A stretch of 64,000 nucleotides of DNA, from the IMG/VR virus record IMGVR_UViG_3300033997_000406, positions 20,432-84,431 of that record, one strand, 5' to 3'. Under the pieces are notes generated by a model. It made no database searches and had not been told where the DNA came from. It saw nothing but the letters and a program-made list of their open reading frames with translations. The DNA comes from a virus. The translations under genes were made by a program, and so were the position numbers. Shown piece after piece: positions 62,866 to 64,000 of this stretch. Within the stretch, counting starts at the first letter, position 1. Each line of letters begins with the position of its first letter.

Positions 62866-63330
62866 TTATTTCCGGACTGCAAGCTTGCGGGCCACACTAA
62901 ACAGCAACGCCTGCTCTGCATCCTTATCAACTAAATGCTGGTGCTGCATCCACTCACTATCGCCAACACCAAAGCTTGGCCATGCGTTGCCTTTAGGGCG
63001 CTTTATTTCTGTGACCTTTTTGCCATCAAAATACAGAAGCCCCCAGCCTGCAGGTAATTCTGACACCGAAACCAAGTTTGGTGGAGTGATATAGAAGCGA
63101 TACAAGCCAACGCCACCCGAATGGCGCTCAGGCTTATTTCTGTCGCAATGGAAGTCCGACCGGCTAACCTTTGACTCAATCAGCACTGAGGCCGAATGAC
63201 GCCACCCTATAGCGTCCACACGTTCACGCGAACCAAGGGCAAATACATTAACTGCTACCACTGGGAAACCGTTTTTTCTCAGCCACCGAGCAGCTGCTTC
63301 GCTTTGTAGCTCATGCAAAGGGGAGGGCAT
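62866..63330 (-). CDS. PD-(D/E)XK-type nuclease-like protein (154 aa)
   Basis: The core is RERVDAIGWRHSASVLIESK with E36, D39 and the E52-x-K54 pair, then VSRSDFHCDRN. This is the MmcB-like PD-(D/E)XK layout seen in phage genomes. A LYRFYITPPNLVSVSELPAG stretch follows. It may process branched or damaged DNA; activity is inferred from the motif. Confidence 0.65.
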   Translation of the reverse strand: MPSPLHELQSEAAARWLRKNGFPVVAVNVFALGSRERVDAIGWRHSASVLIESKVSRSDFHCDRNKPERHSGGVGLYRFYITPPNLVSVSELPAGWGLLYFDGKKVTEIKRPKGNAWPSFGVGDSEWMQHQHLVDKDAEQALLFSVARKLAVRK

Positions 63331-63334
63331 AAAC

Positions 63335-63901
63335 TTACTGCACCTTGTACGTACCGCCTGGCGTAAAACTACCAGAGATAACCGCGTTAGAATTTAGGTA
63401 GCTGGCCAGAGCTGGTCCGGCTGCTAAAGCGATAAGCCCGCCTTTGGCGTGAGGGCCGTTTAGTGTCAGGACTGTACTTAGTTCGGCCGCGATTCTCGCC
63501 TGCAAGTCAGAGCCGCTTAACCCGGATAAATTGAAAGAACCGGATCCGTCTGTGGGAATACTGACCTTCATTGAGGCCAGTACTGCCCCTGTAACAGCTT
63601 TGGCGATAGCGGTCGGGATTATTCCGGCTTTGCAATGCTCGTTATCTGTATTAATTCCTTCCGCTTTGAGCTTCTGCAGCACTTTAGCGCTCATTCCTGA
63701 CTCAGATAAGCCCGTAACCTGATACGTCCCGCCAGCGTGGGGAGGAACGATAACAACGGCACTGGCCTTTATCTCTGACACCACGCCTTCAGCAATAGCC
63801 TTTGGTGTCCTGTCACCTTTGGCGTGATCCCCTTCCAAAACAAGCTCAGTGCCTGAAAACGCACCTATTAAAATCGACTCCAGCGTCTGCACGTTTAACA
63901 T
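63335..63901 (-). CDS. Structural-type protein with internal repeats (188 aa)
   Basis: Three similar segments are visible: LEGDHAKGDRTPKAIAEGV near 22, NEHCKAGIIPTAIAKAV near 90 and NGPHAKGGLIALAAG near 148, linked by beta pieces with GGTYQVTG, GSFNLSG and GGTYKVQ. The same DHAKG/AIA pattern in each suggests a fold made by triplication. It follows a gene that continues beyond the window. Function unknown. Confidence 0.5.
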   Translation of the reverse strand: MLNVQTLESILIGAFSGTELVLEGDHAKGDRTPKAIAEGVVSEIKASAVVIVPPHAGGTYQVTGLSESGMSAKVLQKLKAEGINTDNEHCKAGIIPTAIAKAVTGAVLASMKVSIPTDGSGSFNLSGLSGSDLQARIAAELSTVLTLNGPHAKGGLIALAAGPALASYLNSNAVISGSFTPGGTYKVQ

Positions 63902-63904
63902 CCT

Positions 63905-64000
63905 TTACTTGCCTGCTGTCACAGTAGAGCTGCAATCGCTGTGTGGTGAACCTGTGTACTGACAGATATGAGCGCCTGTAACTACACCAGCGCCTTCGTT
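63905..64000 (-). CDS. C-terminal fragment of a tail/PAAR-like protein
   Basis: Only the last 31 residues are in the window; they end in TGAHICQYTGSPHSDCSSTVTA. The pattern G-H-C...TGSPHSD resembles the end of PAAR-type or tail-spike-tip proteins, but the fragment is too short to be sure. Confidence 0.35.
   Translation of the reverse strand, partial: NEGAGVVTGAHICQYTGSPHSDCSSTVTAGK

Overview
This window looks like about two thirds of a P1-type phage-plasmid: a contractile-tailed temperate phage that is kept as a low-copy plasmid. The evidence is one continuous stretch carrying a P1-type ParA/ParB partition locus, a plasmid-style replication initiator with iterons and a Dam-site cluster, a DarB-like giant protein of 2258 residues (P1 DarB is about the same size), DarA-like proteins beside a LydA/LydB-like holin pair, and a portal, capsid, sheath, tube and baseplate set. 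No integrase, terminase large subunit or tRNA gene was seen. The host is probably a gammaproteobacterium, because RdgC and this form of the FtsK gamma domain are typical of that group, but the sequence does not name the species.

Layout: 0-1.2 kb has small unknown genes (minus). 1.2-6.7 kb (plus) has parA, an inserted gene, parB, a DNA methyltransferase, a decayed oligoribonuclease-like gene and a promoter-terminator unit. 6.7-12.3 kb (minus) holds accessory genes, including an RdgC fused to an FtsK gamma domain and small DNA-binding proteins. 12.35-13.75 kb is the replication region. 13.8-14.5 kb is the nested Rz/Rz1 spanin pair. 14.6-17.5 kb (minus) holds the portal and a probable head protease. 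17.6-24.4 kb is darB. 25-26.3 kb is a C5 cytosine methyltransferase. 26.5-34.6 kb (plus) is a train of 25 small genes, mostly unknown, many with zinc-ribbon cysteines, plus a DGQHR/DndB-like protein. 34.7-39.8 kb (minus) is a Dar/Lyd-like operon. 39.9-57.4 kb (minus) is the virion structural block from tail fibre to capsid. 57.5-62.4 kb (plus) is a tightly overlapping operon with a Dam-type methylase and an HExxHxxGxxH metalloprotease. 62.5-64 kb (minus) has a winged-helix protein behind twin operators, a PD-(D/E)XK protein and repeat proteins that run off the window.

How it fits together: Par genes and Rep maintain the plasmid; DarA/DarB-like proteins and the methyltransferases protect DNA on entry; the structural operons, holin pair and spanins serve the lytic phase. 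Several structural, Dar and lysis operons start next to a 9-bp palindrome TAACNGTTA, which may be the late-activator box. A second palindrome (TTRACANTGTYAA) marks the rdgC-ftsK fusion and the gene after darB. A strand-biased 9-mer, AGCACCAGC, is spread along the window far more often than chance allows. All functional names come from motif recognition by reading, without any database search.
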